From Linderina pennispora (Eukaryota > Kickxellomycota > Kickxellomycetes > Kickxellales > Kickxellaceae), in the NCBI RefSeq assembly GCF_002104995.1, contig NW_024468250.1:806001-870000 (forward strand): DNA of 64,000 nucleotides. Direction: 5' to 3'. The translations under genes and the position numbers were made by a program. This document shows, in pieces, positions 1 to 15,023 of this stretch. The notes beneath the pieces are model-generated. The model was not told the DNA's origin. It was given only the letters and a program-made list of their open reading frames with translations, and made no database searches. Each line of letters begins with the position of its first letter. The stretch's first letter is position 1.

Positions 1-4291
<4,291 letters not shown>

Positions 4292-4562
4292 GGCCACTGC
4301 ATTTACTGTATTACCACTGCAATCACCCTAAAAGCTCACATGCAACAGGAAAAAGAAAACGAACGCGTATATAAAAGGGAGGCAAAGAAGAAAAACCCTT
4401 TTTGAAACGGTACCACCTACACAAAACTGGAGGCTATGAAAAAAAGGAAAAGAGGGAAAATGCGGGACAGACGATGCCTGGCACTGGGATCAGCCGTCGT
4501 CATCCATTCGGCTCAAAACTAAGGCAACAAAAACGCCCTGATTGGGCCCTCTCCGCCTGCTC

Positions 4563-5318
4563 TTACTGGGTCTTCTTGGCTGTCTTGGCCGCCTTGGCCG
4601 GCTTGCCCAGCGTGTAGTACGCGGCCTTCAGGATCTCGCGCAACCACATGACATTCAGGAACGTCAGCGTAGCCCCGACCACGGTGAAATACACGGCGAA
4701 CGGCCGGTACGCACTGCCAGTCTGGCCATGATACACGTCCACAGCCAGCACATACGCCTGGTACGCCTCGTAGCCAAGGCGGATTACAATGAAGGCGCCC
4801 GTAAACACTGCAAAGTTGACCTTGTACGCCAGCGTGCCGGACATGCCCGAGTACTTCAGCAGATGGCGAATATTCAAAAACACCGAGCTCAGCTCGGGCA
4901 GCAGATATGGAATTGCGTAGAACTGCAACTGCCCCGAGGTCACAATTAGCAGGCCCAGGACGCCCAACCCGCCGTGGATCAGGTAGGGGAAGCCGTACTC
5001 GGAGAAATTCGTCAGGCACACGATCAGGTCCCAGATGTAGTAGCCCTGCATGGTCGCCAGGAGAAACTCGAATGTCTTGTCATACCCGTCCATCCTGTTC
5101 TTGGCCAGCGTGCCGTCGACAAGATACCACAAAATAATCGAAGAATCGTACAATGAATGGAGGAGCCCAATGGATGCAATGTCCCAGTCCCGCTTCGTCT
5201 TGTCGTCCAGGCGCCCGTAGATGCGCGGCAGGAATACTTGCGACATAATGTGCAGCCCGCGCTTGACCAGGCAGACAGCAATGTACGATGCAAGCATCAC
5301 ATGCCAATAGTCGCCCAT
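4563..5318 (-). CDS. TLC-domain multi-pass membrane protein
   Basis: The product of about 250 residues has several hydrophobic segments and the TRAM/LAG1/CLN8 (TLC) pattern. It has an early WHVMLASYIAVCLV membrane segment, a cytosolic KTKRDWDIAS segment leading into LLHSLYDSS, a central DGYDKTFEFLLATMQGYYIWD and a basic C-terminal KPAKAAKTAKKTQ, plausibly an ER-type tail. It looks closer to the TMEM56/TLCD4 group than to ceramide synthases, because I see no homeobox-like or paired-His Lag1 motif. I chose the ATG at 5318. An alternative start is the ATG at 5401, giving about 11 extra residues joined through a short 47-base candidate intron (5321-5367, acceptor CTCCAG), but its donor GTCGAT is unusual. 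Substrate and role are unknown. Confidence 0.75.
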   Translation of the reverse strand: MGDYWHVMLASYIAVCLVKRGLHIMSQVFLPRIYGRLDDKTKRDWDIASIGLLHSLYDSSIILWYLVDGTLAKNRMDGYDKTFEFLLATMQGYYIWDLIVCLTNFSEYGFPYLIHGGLGVLGLLIVTSGQLQFYAIPYLLPELSSVFLNIRHLLKYSGMSGTLAYKVNFAVFTGAFIVIRLGYEAYQAYVLAVDVYHGQTGSAYRPFAVYFTVVGATLTFLNVMWLREILKAAYYTLGKPAKAAKTAKKTQ

Positions 5319-5552
5319 GCCTGGAGAAATGCAGAGGGTCAAACACCTGATGCAGGGCACTATCGACCTGCGAACTTCCAGGCGCAAAGAGTCTCTATCA
5401 TGGTTAGTTCAATCGAAAAACGCACACAGCTGGAGGGTTATGCAGTCGCTCTGTATGGCGATGGCGGACAGGAAGAAAAATATATATGATTGAGCGAGAG
5501 GAGGAAGAAAAGGACCGGGGACGCGGACGTGGACGGCGGGAAAACGGAGTGG

Positions 5553-5811
5553 TTATTTGTAGTTGTCCTGGTGTCTGACGAGAGCGCCTCCCAATGCCAT
5601 CACTGCAGTTGTAAGCATGCAGCCACAGCCGAGCTGATGCTGGATAGAGCGTGTCTGCAATTGTGGCGTCCTCATAAGCCTTGCACATACCCCAGATGCC
5701 TGCCCATTGGCCCAGCGCCGATCCGATCTCACGTGCATCAAGATCAATCGCCTGCGCGCTCATCTTTGCCGAGGCTTGGAGAGCCAACAGCCCAACCGCT
5801 TCATTGGCCAT
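5553..5811 (-). CDS. Small hypothetical protein, one frame break
   Basis: Reading from the ATG at 5811 gives MANEAVGLLALQASAKMSAQ and then an aliphatic stretch with GQWAGIWGMCKAYEDATIAD. Near 5645-5652 the frame appears to shift by one extra base, in a CCAGCATCAG context. It then continues as LGCGCMLTTAVMALGGALVR, a probable transmembrane segment, ending HQDNYK. The joined product would be about 85 residues with one membrane segment near the C-terminus. It is divergent from the Shg1 gene, 79 bases away. I do not recognise the family. Organelle membrane proteins of this size are common, but that is only a guess. The join is inferred from the hydrophobic tail and the tight stop. Confidence 0.4.
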
Positions 5812-5890
5812 GGGGCCAGCCCGGCAAGTCCACCTCGTCTCCATTCGCGCTTAATTTTTATTCACACACTACCAAAACAAAAATTCGGGC

Positions 5891-7640
5891 ATGGTGCGCG
5901 TTACGCCGGAGCAGGTCCTGGCAAGGTTCAAGCAGGACGGCTCCTTCGACACTCTCCGCCACGCCCTGCTCTCCTCCTTCCAAGACAGCAAGGGCGGAGC
6001 CAAATTCGACGCTCTGGTTAATTCTGCGCTCCACAGCCTGGCCGCCGAGTTCCCCCGCATACCCCCGATCGCATCGCCACACTCGAGCAGCGCCTGGGCG
6101 AGCAGCTAGCAGCGCCAGGGTCGCCTGGACCAGCTGGAACGCGCTGCACGCAACCACCTGATGTCACCGCAGACACGCAAAGGACCTGCTTTCGGGAATC
6201 CGCAGCGCAATCAATGGCGCCATGGAGGCAGGCGCTGGCGCGGTGTCGCGGCCCCTGGAGGTCGAGGGGCCGCGTGGAATGATGGCAGGCGGGCGTCTGG
6301 GTGGGCACAGCTTTTATCGGCGCGGGGACTCGGTCGCAGCATTTGTGCCGACCACCGACCCGCTGCTGACGGCGCCGCAGTATGCGTGCATTCAGGCCGA
6401 GATTGTCGCGTGCGATGCGCCAAAAAACATGTATACGGTCCGCGATACCAGCGCGCTGCCGCACGCGCAAGATACGTGGGCTGTGTACTGGGATCAGATG
6501 CTGATGATCAAGAAAGCCATGGAGCAGAGCTACCGCATCGGCGACCAGGTCTATGCGTTGTTCCGGGACGATCTCCACCCTGACACGGCGGTCTCGACCG
6601 AGTTCTTCCCTGGCCGCATTGTGCATGTCGGTATGACGTCGCTGGCCGTGGAGTTCCGCGATCATATTATTGGCCATGCATATTACGACGAGGTCTTTGC
6701 CGCGGGCCGGGTCGGCTTTCTGCGGCGACAGAGCGATAAACGCAGGCGGGCAGATGCTCCAGACGCCATGGTGGAGGTGCATGGCCGGGTGATCCCCTCG
6801 TTTATCGGATTCTGGCCGTCCGAGGAAGCACCGGCCTTGGGGAAACGAAACAGAAGCGTCAAGTATCGCCCCCGCCGCCGGTTGCTTATTCAGCCGCATC
6901 GGCCCCTTGTGCCGCCAGCTGCCCCATCCCCGCCGCATATGCAAATTACCCAGTCGCGCGCCAGCTCAGAGATCGAAATGGACACGTCATCCAGCCCGTC
7001 CTCCTCCTCAAGCAGGCCAATTTCGGCAAAACCAATCGCACCAGCAGCCAATCGCCAGCAATTCCGACGGCTTCGGCTGTACCACATGTACCTGTATCTG
7101 CACCGGTATCCTTACCGCCGCCACCACCACCACCAGTATCTGCACCGCCGCCGCCACCACCTCCTCAAATACCAGCAGCAGATATCGCCCAGGTATCGTC
7201 GGAAGAGGAAGGAGAGATCGAGCCCGAGGATGGAGAGCTCGCGTCGTCTCGGGAATCGCATGCTCCCAGTCCTCGCCTGTCATATCCAGGAACCCATCGG
7301 TATGCGCAGGGATGACAGATCGCCATCGCGGACCGGCCGCCAGGACAGCTGGCGCCACGAATCTGTGCGTCGCCAGGAGCCGTTCCGCAGCCGCAGCCCT
7401 GCCTACTCACGCCGCCGGTCACCAATACACTATGACACTGGATCGCGCCACCAGGCGTACGAGCCATACCGGTCGCCCAGAGACTATTACCGGGGCAGGT
7501 CGCCTGCGCATGCGTATCGTGGTCGCCGGGGATCTAGGTCGCGCTCGCCGCCGCGGTACACTGACCGTAGTAGATATAGATCCAGGTCTCCGTGGATTAA
7601 CGGCCCACGACAGCCAAGCCAGCATCGCGGGTACAGATGA
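5891..7640 (+). CDS. Shg1-domain protein with SGF29-like tudor region and RS tail
   Basis: The N-terminus (TPEQVLARFKQDGSFDTLRH...LLSSFQDS) matches the BOD1/SHG1 domain, known from the COMPASS histone H3K4 methyltransferase subunit Shg1. After the helical DRIATLEQRLGEQL segment, positions 6300-6720 encode YRRGDSVAAFV...YTVRD... and YRIGDQVYALFRD...FFPGRIV...LAVEFRD. This spacing resembles the tandem tudor domain of SGF29, a SAGA subunit that reads H3K4me3. A proline-rich and acidic stretch (SSEEEGEIEPEDGEL) and an RS-dipeptide tail follow. Frame breaks lie near 6064, 6109, 6181, 7040 (one base missing) and 7310 (extra G). The middle stretch 7050-7310 is clearly coding in a different frame from its flanks. 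Shg1 is solid; the tudor call is moderate. Confidence 0.7.
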
Positions 7641-8220
7641 GATAGGCACTGCTTTTGACAACCTTTTGCGCATGCCAAAATATAGATCAATCTAGCATAC
7701 TATCACCGACCTGCTGCAGCAAAGAAGATGACCATTCAAGTGTATCCCTGATTGCTGGTTGGGCCATGTACGTGCCGTCCCTGCTCAAAACCTCAACTCA
7801 GGAGCAAGCTTGCCGTATTTCTGCAAAATTCAAAGATGCCCCTACTGCGCTCTGCCCTACCATTCTGCTAGAGTCTCAAGGTCCGATTGCTGTGAACTGC
7901 GTAGTCTTTCATTCCGTTGTTTCCTTTTCCCTATCCATCCTTTGCGTCCCTTTTTGGCTTTGCCACCATTCGCCGCTCTGTATCTCCTGCCTTGTGCTCT
8001 AGATCCACACCGCTTGTGCCGTTGTGTTGGCGGAATCAAGCTTACAAGATGCAGATCAATATCTCGTATGTGATCTCGGACACATAGCGTAGTCACAACT
8101 CTATAGCAAGCAAGATGTTGTTGGGAGTTGTATTTCTGAGAGAAAAAGAGAAAAATGAAAGTAATAGACGAGGGGGTAGTATCGAACCCAAAGCACTGGA
8201 TCCTCACTGTTTACGCCGTG
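7641..8220. other. Convergent intergenic spacer
   Basis: This is 3' flanking DNA between the Shg1 gene and NDUFS1, with pyrimidine-rich stretches. I see no further gene. Confidence 0.6.
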
Positions 8221-10510
8221 GCCTGGGCACCCGAAGAATGCTCGGCAGCGTTCTTGCTGTTCTTGGTGAACGTGGCCGAGGACCTGGCCATGGTGCGCGA
8301 GGCTCTGGAAATAGCATCCGTCATGTAAGTAGTCCTCAATGACCTTGACAAAGGCACCCGACAGGTTCTTTCCGGCGCCCTCCTTCCACTGGGTCAAACC
8401 CAGCTGCGCAATATCGCGCGAGGTATGATCGAGCTCGCCAACGTTGACCAGCGACGGGCTGATATCGCCCATACGTGCGTGCAGGGTCGCAACGTCATCG
8501 TAGGGCAGAGTGAGTCCGGCAACCTCGGACAGCGCACGCACAATCTTCCAGTCCTCGCGGGCGGCGCCAGGGGTACCGACAGCCTGGCGGGTCTGCTGGG
8601 CACGGCCCTCGGTGTTGACAAAGGTGGCAGATTTCTCAGTGTAGGCAGCAGCGGGCAAAATGACGTCGGCCAGATGAGCACCGGCATCACCGTGGTGACC
8701 CTGGTACACGACAAAGGCGTCTTGCGGGATCTCTGCCGGGTTAACCTCATCGGCGCCCAGCAGGTAGATGAACTTGGACGGGCCTCTGCGACGACTGGCC
8801 GTTGGGCACGAAAGCCAATATCAGTAGGCAGCAGTGCGGCCGGCAGCGTACTGCAGCACGTTGAGCCCGTTCCACTCCTCGGTGACAAGCGACGGTACGG
8901 TGTCAGCCAGACGCGCGACGGCGGCCAGAATGTCCTTGCCGTTGCCAAGCTCGCCGATCGCTCCGCCGACAATGACCATCGGGCGCTTGGCCTCCTTCAG
9001 CACCTTGACAAAGTCGTGCTTGCCCTGGACCAGATCCTCGATGGCGCTGGGGGACTCGCCCACGTGAGTGTAGTCGTAGGTCAGGTTGACGGGCTTGCCA
9101 ATGAGGACCGAACTGGACTGAACTGGCCATGTACGGCTTGCGCAGGCGGGCATTCAGCACGGGAGCCTCATGGCGCGGGTTGGTGCCGATGAACAGCACA
9201 GCGTCGGCCTCCTCAACACCAGCAATAGTCGTGTTGAACGTGTAGTTGGAGCGCACATCGACGTCAAACGCAGGCGCCTTGGTGTTGTTGAGCGAGTCAA
9301 CCGACAGGTTCTCAGAGCCGGCGGCGTTGAACAGGTCCTTGAGCGCAACCATCGACTCGGCATCGGCCAAATCGCCAGCAATTGCGCGGATCTGCTCGGG
9401 GGAAGTGGCATTGAGCTTCTCGGCCACAATCTGCAGGGCGTCAGTCCACGTAGCAGCAACAAACTTATCGCCGTCACGAACCAGCGGGGTGGTTAGACGC
9501 TGACGCTTGAGGCCGTCAAACACGAACCGGGCCTTGTCCGAGATCCACTCCTCGTTGATTTCGTCGTTGGTGCGCGGGATGATGCGCATGACCTCCTCAC
9601 CGCGCGAGTCCACACGGATGTTCGAGCCCAGAGCATCCATGACGTCGATGCTCTCGGTGTTCTTCAGCTCCCAGGGACGCGCATGGAACGAGTACGGCTT
9701 AGATGTCAGGGCACCGACCGGGCACAGGTCAATGATGTTGCCGGACAGCTCCGAGTTGAGTGGGTTGTGCACATAGGTGCCGATCTGCATGTCGTTACCG
9801 CGGCCAGTGGTTCCCAGATCGCCGGTACCGGCGACCTCGTTCATGAAGCGCACGCAGCGTGTGCAGTGAATGCAGCGCGTCATTGTGGTGCGGACCAGAG
9901 GGCCCATATCCTTGTCCTCGACAGCGCGCTTGTTCTCGTGGAACCGTCCGCGGTCCATACCGTACCGCATCGACTGGTCCTGCAAGTCGCACTCGCCTCC
10001 CTGGTCGCAAACGGGGCAGTCCAGCGGATGGTTGGCCAGCAGGAACTCCATAACGCCCTCGCGCGCCTGCTTGATCTTGGGAGTGTCCGTCAGCACACTC
10101 ATGCCCGGAGCCACCGGCATCGCACACGACGCTGCCATCTTCGGCGACTTCTCGATCTCGACCAAGCACATGCGGCAGTTGCCGGCAATGCCCAGCCGCT
10201 CGTGGTAGCAGAAGCGCGGGATCGTCACGCCAGCCTTCTCGGCAGCCTGAATGATAGCAGAGCCCTCCTCGATCTGAACCGCCTTGCCATCGATGAACAT
10301 CTCAATTTCCTTGCGCGAAGCAGCCGTGGTGCGGAACCCACGGGCACCTAAGTGTGGACAAAAGAACAATTTGTTGATTGAACAGTGTGATTCCAATGGC
10401 TGGCGAATGCAAAATTGTGCCGATTTAAAGTTTGGGACGCCTAATTTCTGCTTACCCGCTGTGCGACGCGTGTGCTGCAAAAGTGTGCGCTGTGCAGTTG
10501 CCCTGAGCAT
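8221..10510 (-). CDS. NDUFS1: NADH dehydrogenase 75-kDa subunit (complex I, NDUFS1)
   Basis: This is the iron-sulfur subunit of the complex I electron-input module in mitochondria. Exon 1 (10510-10456) encodes a mitochondrial presequence, and exon 2 starts at 10347 with [20 protein letters not shown]. The 2Fe-2S ferredoxin motif [15 protein letters not shown], the [14 protein letters not shown] motif and the 4Fe-4S motif TRCIHCTRC are all visible. They are followed by the molybdopterin-type domain, with [19 protein letters not shown] and [18 protein letters not shown]. The C-terminus reads [15 protein letters not shown] and ends at a TAA at 8223-8221. Frame breaks occur near 9112 (+1), 8826 (+1), 8783 (-1) and 8327 (+1). 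Repairing them yields continuous similarity to the family at its usual length. The first 1.2 kb of the coding region is clean. Confidence 0.93.
10348..10455 (-). other. NDUFS1 intron, in frame and stop-free
   Basis: A 108-base intron with donor GTAAGC and acceptor CTTAG. Its length is a multiple of three and it has no stop, so the reading frame stays open through it. Splicing creates a Gly codon across the junction and a normal presequence. Confidence 0.85.
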
Positions 10511-11006
10511 GTTTTTTAGGTTTCTAGTTTGGCGGGTGTTCCAGGTTCTTTCTAGTCTGTCTGTCTTCTTTTAAATCGACTGGGCGCAAGCGACGAATTT
10601 GAAAGAAAGAAGCAGAGAAATAATACAAATAGCCGTCTCCTTTGTTAGAGTGCGAATTGAAAAACAAACGAGGGGGATTCAGTGAAGGTGAGATAGGTGC
10701 TTGGACTCCCCAGCCGTGCAGTGCGGTCTCGGTGTTTCGAATTCGACGCCGCAAGCGATGGGTTTCCACACCTTAGTCGCCCAAGATGGCTGCCGAAAAT
10801 GGGCATGGCATCTTATCTTGACGATAATCACGGGATCTGCATCTGGCTGATCAGCACCAGAAATTCAATCAGCGGATTACACCACGTGACTGCGCTGTGG
10901 CTGTTATTTTCGTGTGCTTGGCACAAGCCTGCGACGTCACTTTTCCCTGCTCCCACTGCAACACCGAATTATCTGTATTATTTCTGCACGGCCTGTTAAT
11001 TTTGAA
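10511..11006. promoter_or_regulatory. Divergent promoter region of NDUFS1 and VPS16
   Basis: This 0.5-kb spacer separates two divergent housekeeping genes. I see no clear TATA box facing either start and no further coding potential. Confidence 0.5.
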
Positions 11007-13472
11007 ATGACGACACTGACGCCGACAGCAGAGTGGCACGAGCTGCAGGACGTTTACTACCGCAAGCACCGCCTGTACCAAATGCAGTGGGCCGACCTTA
11101 ATCTGCGCAACTTTCGCGTGGCAGCGTCGTCATTCGGCGGCCCCATAGCGCTGCTGCGCGACGACCGGCAGCTGCTCGAGGCTGGCCCATCCCCGCTGCT
11201 GGACTCGGCCATCCATGTGTTTTCGGCCAGCGGGCTGCTTATTGGCAAAATCGAATACGACGGACTGCACATTGCTGCGTTTAGCTGGAACAGCCGCGAG
11301 GAGCTTGTATGCGTGCATGAGGACGGCAGTGTGCGTGTCTTCGGGCTGAGTGCGCCTGGATCAGCGTTCTCCTTGGGCAATGAGGCCAAGGAGGCGGGTG
11401 TTGTCGACTGTCGGTTCTGGGACCAGGGCTTTGTTGCGCGCACCGCCGACGGAAAGCTCATATACGTGAACGACATATACGAGCCGAAGCCCAAGATGCT
11501 TGGCAAGCATACTGGAGAGGTGAGCAGCTGGACCATCATCCCACCACACCTAAGTCTGAGTCACCACGTAGAGATACTGCTGTCGTCGGGCAAGACAATC
11601 CTGCAGATCGACGCAGTCGGCACACAGGACCAGCTGCTGGACTCTGGCCCATTCTCCAGCATCTCGGTATCTCCTAACGGGCGGCTGGTGGTCCTGTGTT
11701 CAGAAAGCGGCCGTGTGCAGGTGGTGTCAACCGACTTCCAAAAGTCGTTCTCGGATATGGAACATGGTGCGGCTGAGCGGCCGGCGGATATTGCATGGTG
11801 CGGCAGCGACGCAGTAGTGATCAGCTATGAGTCGGAGGCAGTGCTCCTGGGCCCTTTCGGTGACTCTCTGGTCTTCCCTACGGACGAACCTATGTGCCTG
11901 GTACAGGAGCTGGATGGGGTGCGCATGTTCAACTCGGAGGCTCACGAGTTTCTGTTCAAAGTCAGCGACGAAAGCAAGGCTGTGTTCCAGATTGGGCTGC
12001 AAACGCCGGCATCGATGCTGTATGACTCCTTGGAAAATATAAAGGCACACTCGTCGCAAGCTGGCTCGACCATTCGCGACCTGGGCGACGACCTGCCATA
12101 TGCCATTGACACATGCATAGCAGCAGCGAGCTGTGAGCCTATAGTTGAAATACAGCAGGCGCTGCTGCGTACAGCAAGCTTTGGCAAGGCTTTCCTGGAC
12201 GTGTACAACGGCGACAAGCTAGTTGATATCTGCAAACACCTGCGCATCGTCAACTGCCTAGCACAGTATGAGAATGGCATCCCTGTGTCGACTATGCAGT
12301 TCCTGAGCCAGCCGTTTGAGGACTGGGTTGCGCGACTCCTGAACCGCAACCAGCATCAGCTGGCCATACTCATGTGCCGCTACATGGAGGAGCCGGCAGA
12401 TCAGGTGTACATACACTGGGCGTGCGCCAAGATCCGGGCATCGACTATCGACGACGATGCGCTGTACAAGATCATCATGAGCAAGCTACAGAGTGTACCG
12501 GGTATTTCGTACGTGGATATTGCGGAGGTGGCCAATACTACTGGATACCAGAAGCTGGCGATCCGGCTACTGAAACATGAGCCTCGGGCGGGCAACCAGG
12601 TCCCGCTACTTATATCGATGGGCCAGGAATCGACAGCAATGGACGAGGCGATCCGCAGTGGAGATGCCGACCTGGTGTACTTTGTCATATTCCATCTGTT
12701 CAAAGCGATGGAGCTGGTGGACTTCTTCAAGGTTATCAGCCGCAGCCGTGTTGCTGGCCAACTGTTTGAGAAGTACTGCATCGATCAGAAATCGCCAGTT
12801 CTCAGAGACTACTACTACCAGGAAGACGCGCGCCGCAAATCAGCGCAGCTAATTTTGATTGACAACTTGGACAAGCACGATGTCGGCGAGCTGGTAGCAA
12901 ATTTGAAGGTTGCATTGGACATCCTGCAGAAGGACAAGACCAGCGCGCGGCAGACAAAGGCGATGGACGCACATATCAAGCTGCTGAAGGTCCAGTACCA
13001 GCTCGAACAAGAGATGCAAGGCGAGAAATTCGTCGGGCTGACAGTCAACGAGACTGTGGCGAAATGCATGGCCCGGGGAAACTATACACGAGCCAACAAA
13101 CTCAAGGGCGACTTCAAGGTGCCTGAGCGCAGATTCTACTGGATAAAGGTGCATGCGCTGGTGCAACGCCGTGACTGGGCTGAGCTAGCACGCCTGGCGA
13201 ACGCACGCAAGCCGCCCATTGGGTACCGTGCATTTGTTGACGAATGTATTGGCGCGTTGCAATATCAGGAGGCGGCCCGATATATCGCCAAGTGCGACCA
13301 AGGGGAGCGGGCAGAGCTGTTTTTGCGTATCGGGTACTATCATGAAGCTGCGCAGGTGGCCGTTGCAGGCAAGGATGTCGGTCTGCTGAGGCGCATCCAG
13401 GCGCAGACACAGGACGCAGCTTTACAGCATGATATTGGCGTGCAGATTGAGCAGCTTGGCGGCGGTATTTGA
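11007..13472 (+). CDS. VPS16: VPS16, core subunit of HOPS/CORVET
   Basis: VPS16 is a scaffold subunit of the endolysosomal tethering complexes and directly binds the SM protein VPS33. The single-exon product has about 821 residues, close to the family length. The N-terminal propeller begins YYRKHRLYQMQWADLNLRNF, followed by FGGPIALLRDDRQ and HVFSASGLLIGKIEYDG. It contains LVQELDGVRMFNSEAHEFL, ASFGKAFLDVY, and then the alpha-solenoid with IHWACAKIRAS, PGISYVDIAEVA and EPRAGNQVPLL, ending with the conserved KPPIGYRAFVDECI region. The ATG at 11007 begins MTTLTPTAEWHEL, aligned with the family start. There is no frame break over 2.4 kb. A VPS33 gene lies at 40.3-42.6 kb. Confidence 0.96.
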   Translation: MTTLTPTAEWHELQDVYYRKHRLYQMQWADLNLRNFRVAASSFGGPIALLRDDRQLLEAGPSPLLDSAIHVFSASGLLIGKIEYDGLHIAAFSWNSREELVCVHEDGSVRVFGLSAPGSAFSLGNEAKEAGVVDCRFWDQGFVARTADGKLIYVNDIYEPKPKMLGKHTGEVSSWTIIPPHLSLSHHVEILLSSGKTILQIDAVGTQDQLLDSGPFSSISVSPNGRLVVLCSESGRVQVVSTDFQKSFSDMEHGAAERPADIAWCGSDAVVISYESEAVLLGPFGDSLVFPTDEPMCLVQELDGVRMFNSEAHEFLFKVSDESKAVFQIGLQTPASMLYDSLENIKAHSSQAGSTIRDLGDDLPYAIDTCIAAASCEPIVEIQQALLRTASFGKAFLDVYNGDKLVDICKHLRIVNCLAQYENGIPVSTMQFLSQPFEDWVARLLNRNQHQLAILMCRYMEEPADQVYIHWACAKIRASTIDDDALYKIIMSKLQSVPGISYVDIAEVANTTGYQKLAIRLLKHEPRAGNQVPLLISMGQESTAMDEAIRSGDADLVYFVIFHLFKAMELVDFFKVISRSRVAGQLFEKYCIDQKSPVLRDYYYQEDARRKSAQLILIDNLDKHDVGELVANLKVALDILQKDKTSARQTKAMDAHIKLLKVQYQLEQEMQGEKFVGLTVNETVAKCMARGNYTRANKLKGDFKVPERRFYWIKVHALVQRRDWAELARLANARKPPIGYRAFVDECIGALQYQEAARYIAKCDQGERAELFLRIGYYHEAAQVAVAGKDVGLLRRIQAQTQDAALQHDIGVQIEQLGGGI

Positions 13473-14117
13473 TACGAGCAGCCCGACCCGCTTCAGCACC
13501 AATAGGATGACGTGTTTGTACAATGACTGTGTACGCTCTCTCCCAATATGAATGACTTCAAGATCAAGCTGAGCCTGTGAGCTCAGCGGTCCCAGCGCCG
13601 GTTCTAAACTCTGCATTCCGTTTGATTGGTTTGCCGCCTTCATGGTGAAAATTCTTTCAAGCCATTTAATATAGCTTTCATGGATTTCATTACGCGTGGT
13701 TTGCTTGTAGAAACACCTTTTGCAGCTGCTAAAGTGTAGACTTGCTACATGCACTGCCTGCTTGTTTTGTATAGACAAATTACGCATGTGGTTCAGTGAA
13801 TGATATACTAGCTGATGCATTTGCTTCATATACATCCATAGCATTTATGTCCACAGTGAATTTTACTTTCGTCATAATCAACGCGGTAATATACTCACAA
13901 CTGGATCACTCAGTAGCAGCCTGTCAACCTTCACCAGAGTAAGTGTTGTCGGATTTTATGGAAAATAAGATGGGATCAGAATTACTGAGGAGAAAAAGGC
14001 GGGACCAGGTGGTCTAGGAAGTCAAGCTTTTATATGGTTGATTTGGTATGGTGGTTTTGAAATGGGTTGCTGTTTCGAGGCCAGCACCATCCACACACAC
14101 CCAATCCCGACACTTTA
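13473..14117. other. Intergenic spacer
   Basis: A 0.65-kb spacer between VPS16 and the truncated peptidase. I looked on the minus strand for a peptidase catalytic domain (Gly-x-Ser-x-Gly) and saw none. Confidence 0.5.
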
Positions 14118-15023
14118 TCATATTACCAGGAGTTTTCGTACCCTACCACACTCAGCTAGTGACTGGTTTGTCTTGCTGTCGCTGTCAACACAGTACGGAT
14201 TCCAGAAGCCCGAGCAGTCTGCAAGGAAATGTAGTCTGCCAGCATTGTCAAAACGCGGCTGGTAGATGCTCTCCTGAACGTCACCTTCGCCTCCAGCGAC
14301 AATTGCCAGGTTATCAAGGCCGTTGGCAACCCCACTTGCGTCAAACGAGAGCGTGGCACGGTGCAGGGTAGTCGCATCCCAGTTCATGTTCGGATGGTTC
14401 CAAGTATAGAATGCAATCTCGTCGTTCAAGGGGCTGAACACAGGGCTCGACACAAAGTCGCTCTGGCTGAAAAGCACAACATCATCGGTCGGCTTAAATT
14501 CGTCGGCATCAAGGTCGCTGGGCAGCGGAATGGCGACCAGCACAGCCAAGGCGTCAATGTCGCCATTGCGGTGGTCCTTGCGCACAGCAACAGCAAACTT
14601 CTTGGACGGATGGATGACCATGTTGGCATACCACAGCCTATCATCCTGCTGAGCAATCCGGCGAGGTGCCAGAGCAGAGTTCGCATCAAATAGGTATAGA
14701 CCGCAGTCGCTTGCATTGCATAACAGAATGAGGTCATCATAAACGGCATAAGGCGAGCCACCGTACCCGTGCACACGCGAACTCACATTCCACTGGGTGT
14801 TGGGCGTCAGCTCGCGTATGGTGGCTCCATCAAAGTCAGTGGTCTCCTGGCTGAACAGTGTGCGGCGCCCGCCCTCAGATGGGCGAGACTCGGTCCAGTA
14901 CACACGGGAGGGCGAGCCTTTGTCGATACAGATCTCAGCGACATACTTTGACGTTGACGCAACATCAGCTGCAGACAGCGGGCTTTCCCAGCTACCATAG
15001 AGGGCAGTTGTAGTATCAGGCAT
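14118..15023 (-). pseudogene. Truncated S9-family (acylaminoacyl-peptidase-like) propeller
   Basis: The 301-residue reading frame begins MPDTTTALYGSWESPLSA, the typical start of S9C prolyl-oligopeptidase-like enzymes. Beta-propeller signatures follow: RVYWTESRPSEGGRRTL, SSRVHGYGGSPYAVYDD, SPLNDEIAFYTWNHPNMNWD and LHFLADCSGFWNPY. It then ends in CGRVRKLLVI and a stop. Family members usually continue for another 300 or so residues with the alpha/beta-hydrolase domain carrying the Ser-Asp-His triad, and nothing of that domain is present downstream. It is therefore either a 3'-deleted pseudogene or a propeller-only protein. I favour a pseudogene because the last 15 residues look like random read-through. 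Confidence 0.7.

Noticed and set aside
4366-4617. TATATAAAAGGG facing + with a 71-codon frame downstream
   Set aside because: The frame runs antisense through the TLC gene 3' end and has no coding character. The TATA-like string is probably chance in the spacer.
8150-8230. GGGTTCGATAC on the minus strand, like a tRNA B box
   Set aside because: No matching A box or cloverleaf. It lies in the NDUFS1 3' end.
13422-13844. Minus-strand 140-codon frame overlapping the VPS16 3' end
   Set aside because: Antisense to conserved VPS16 codons at one end, no domain and no homologue recognised.
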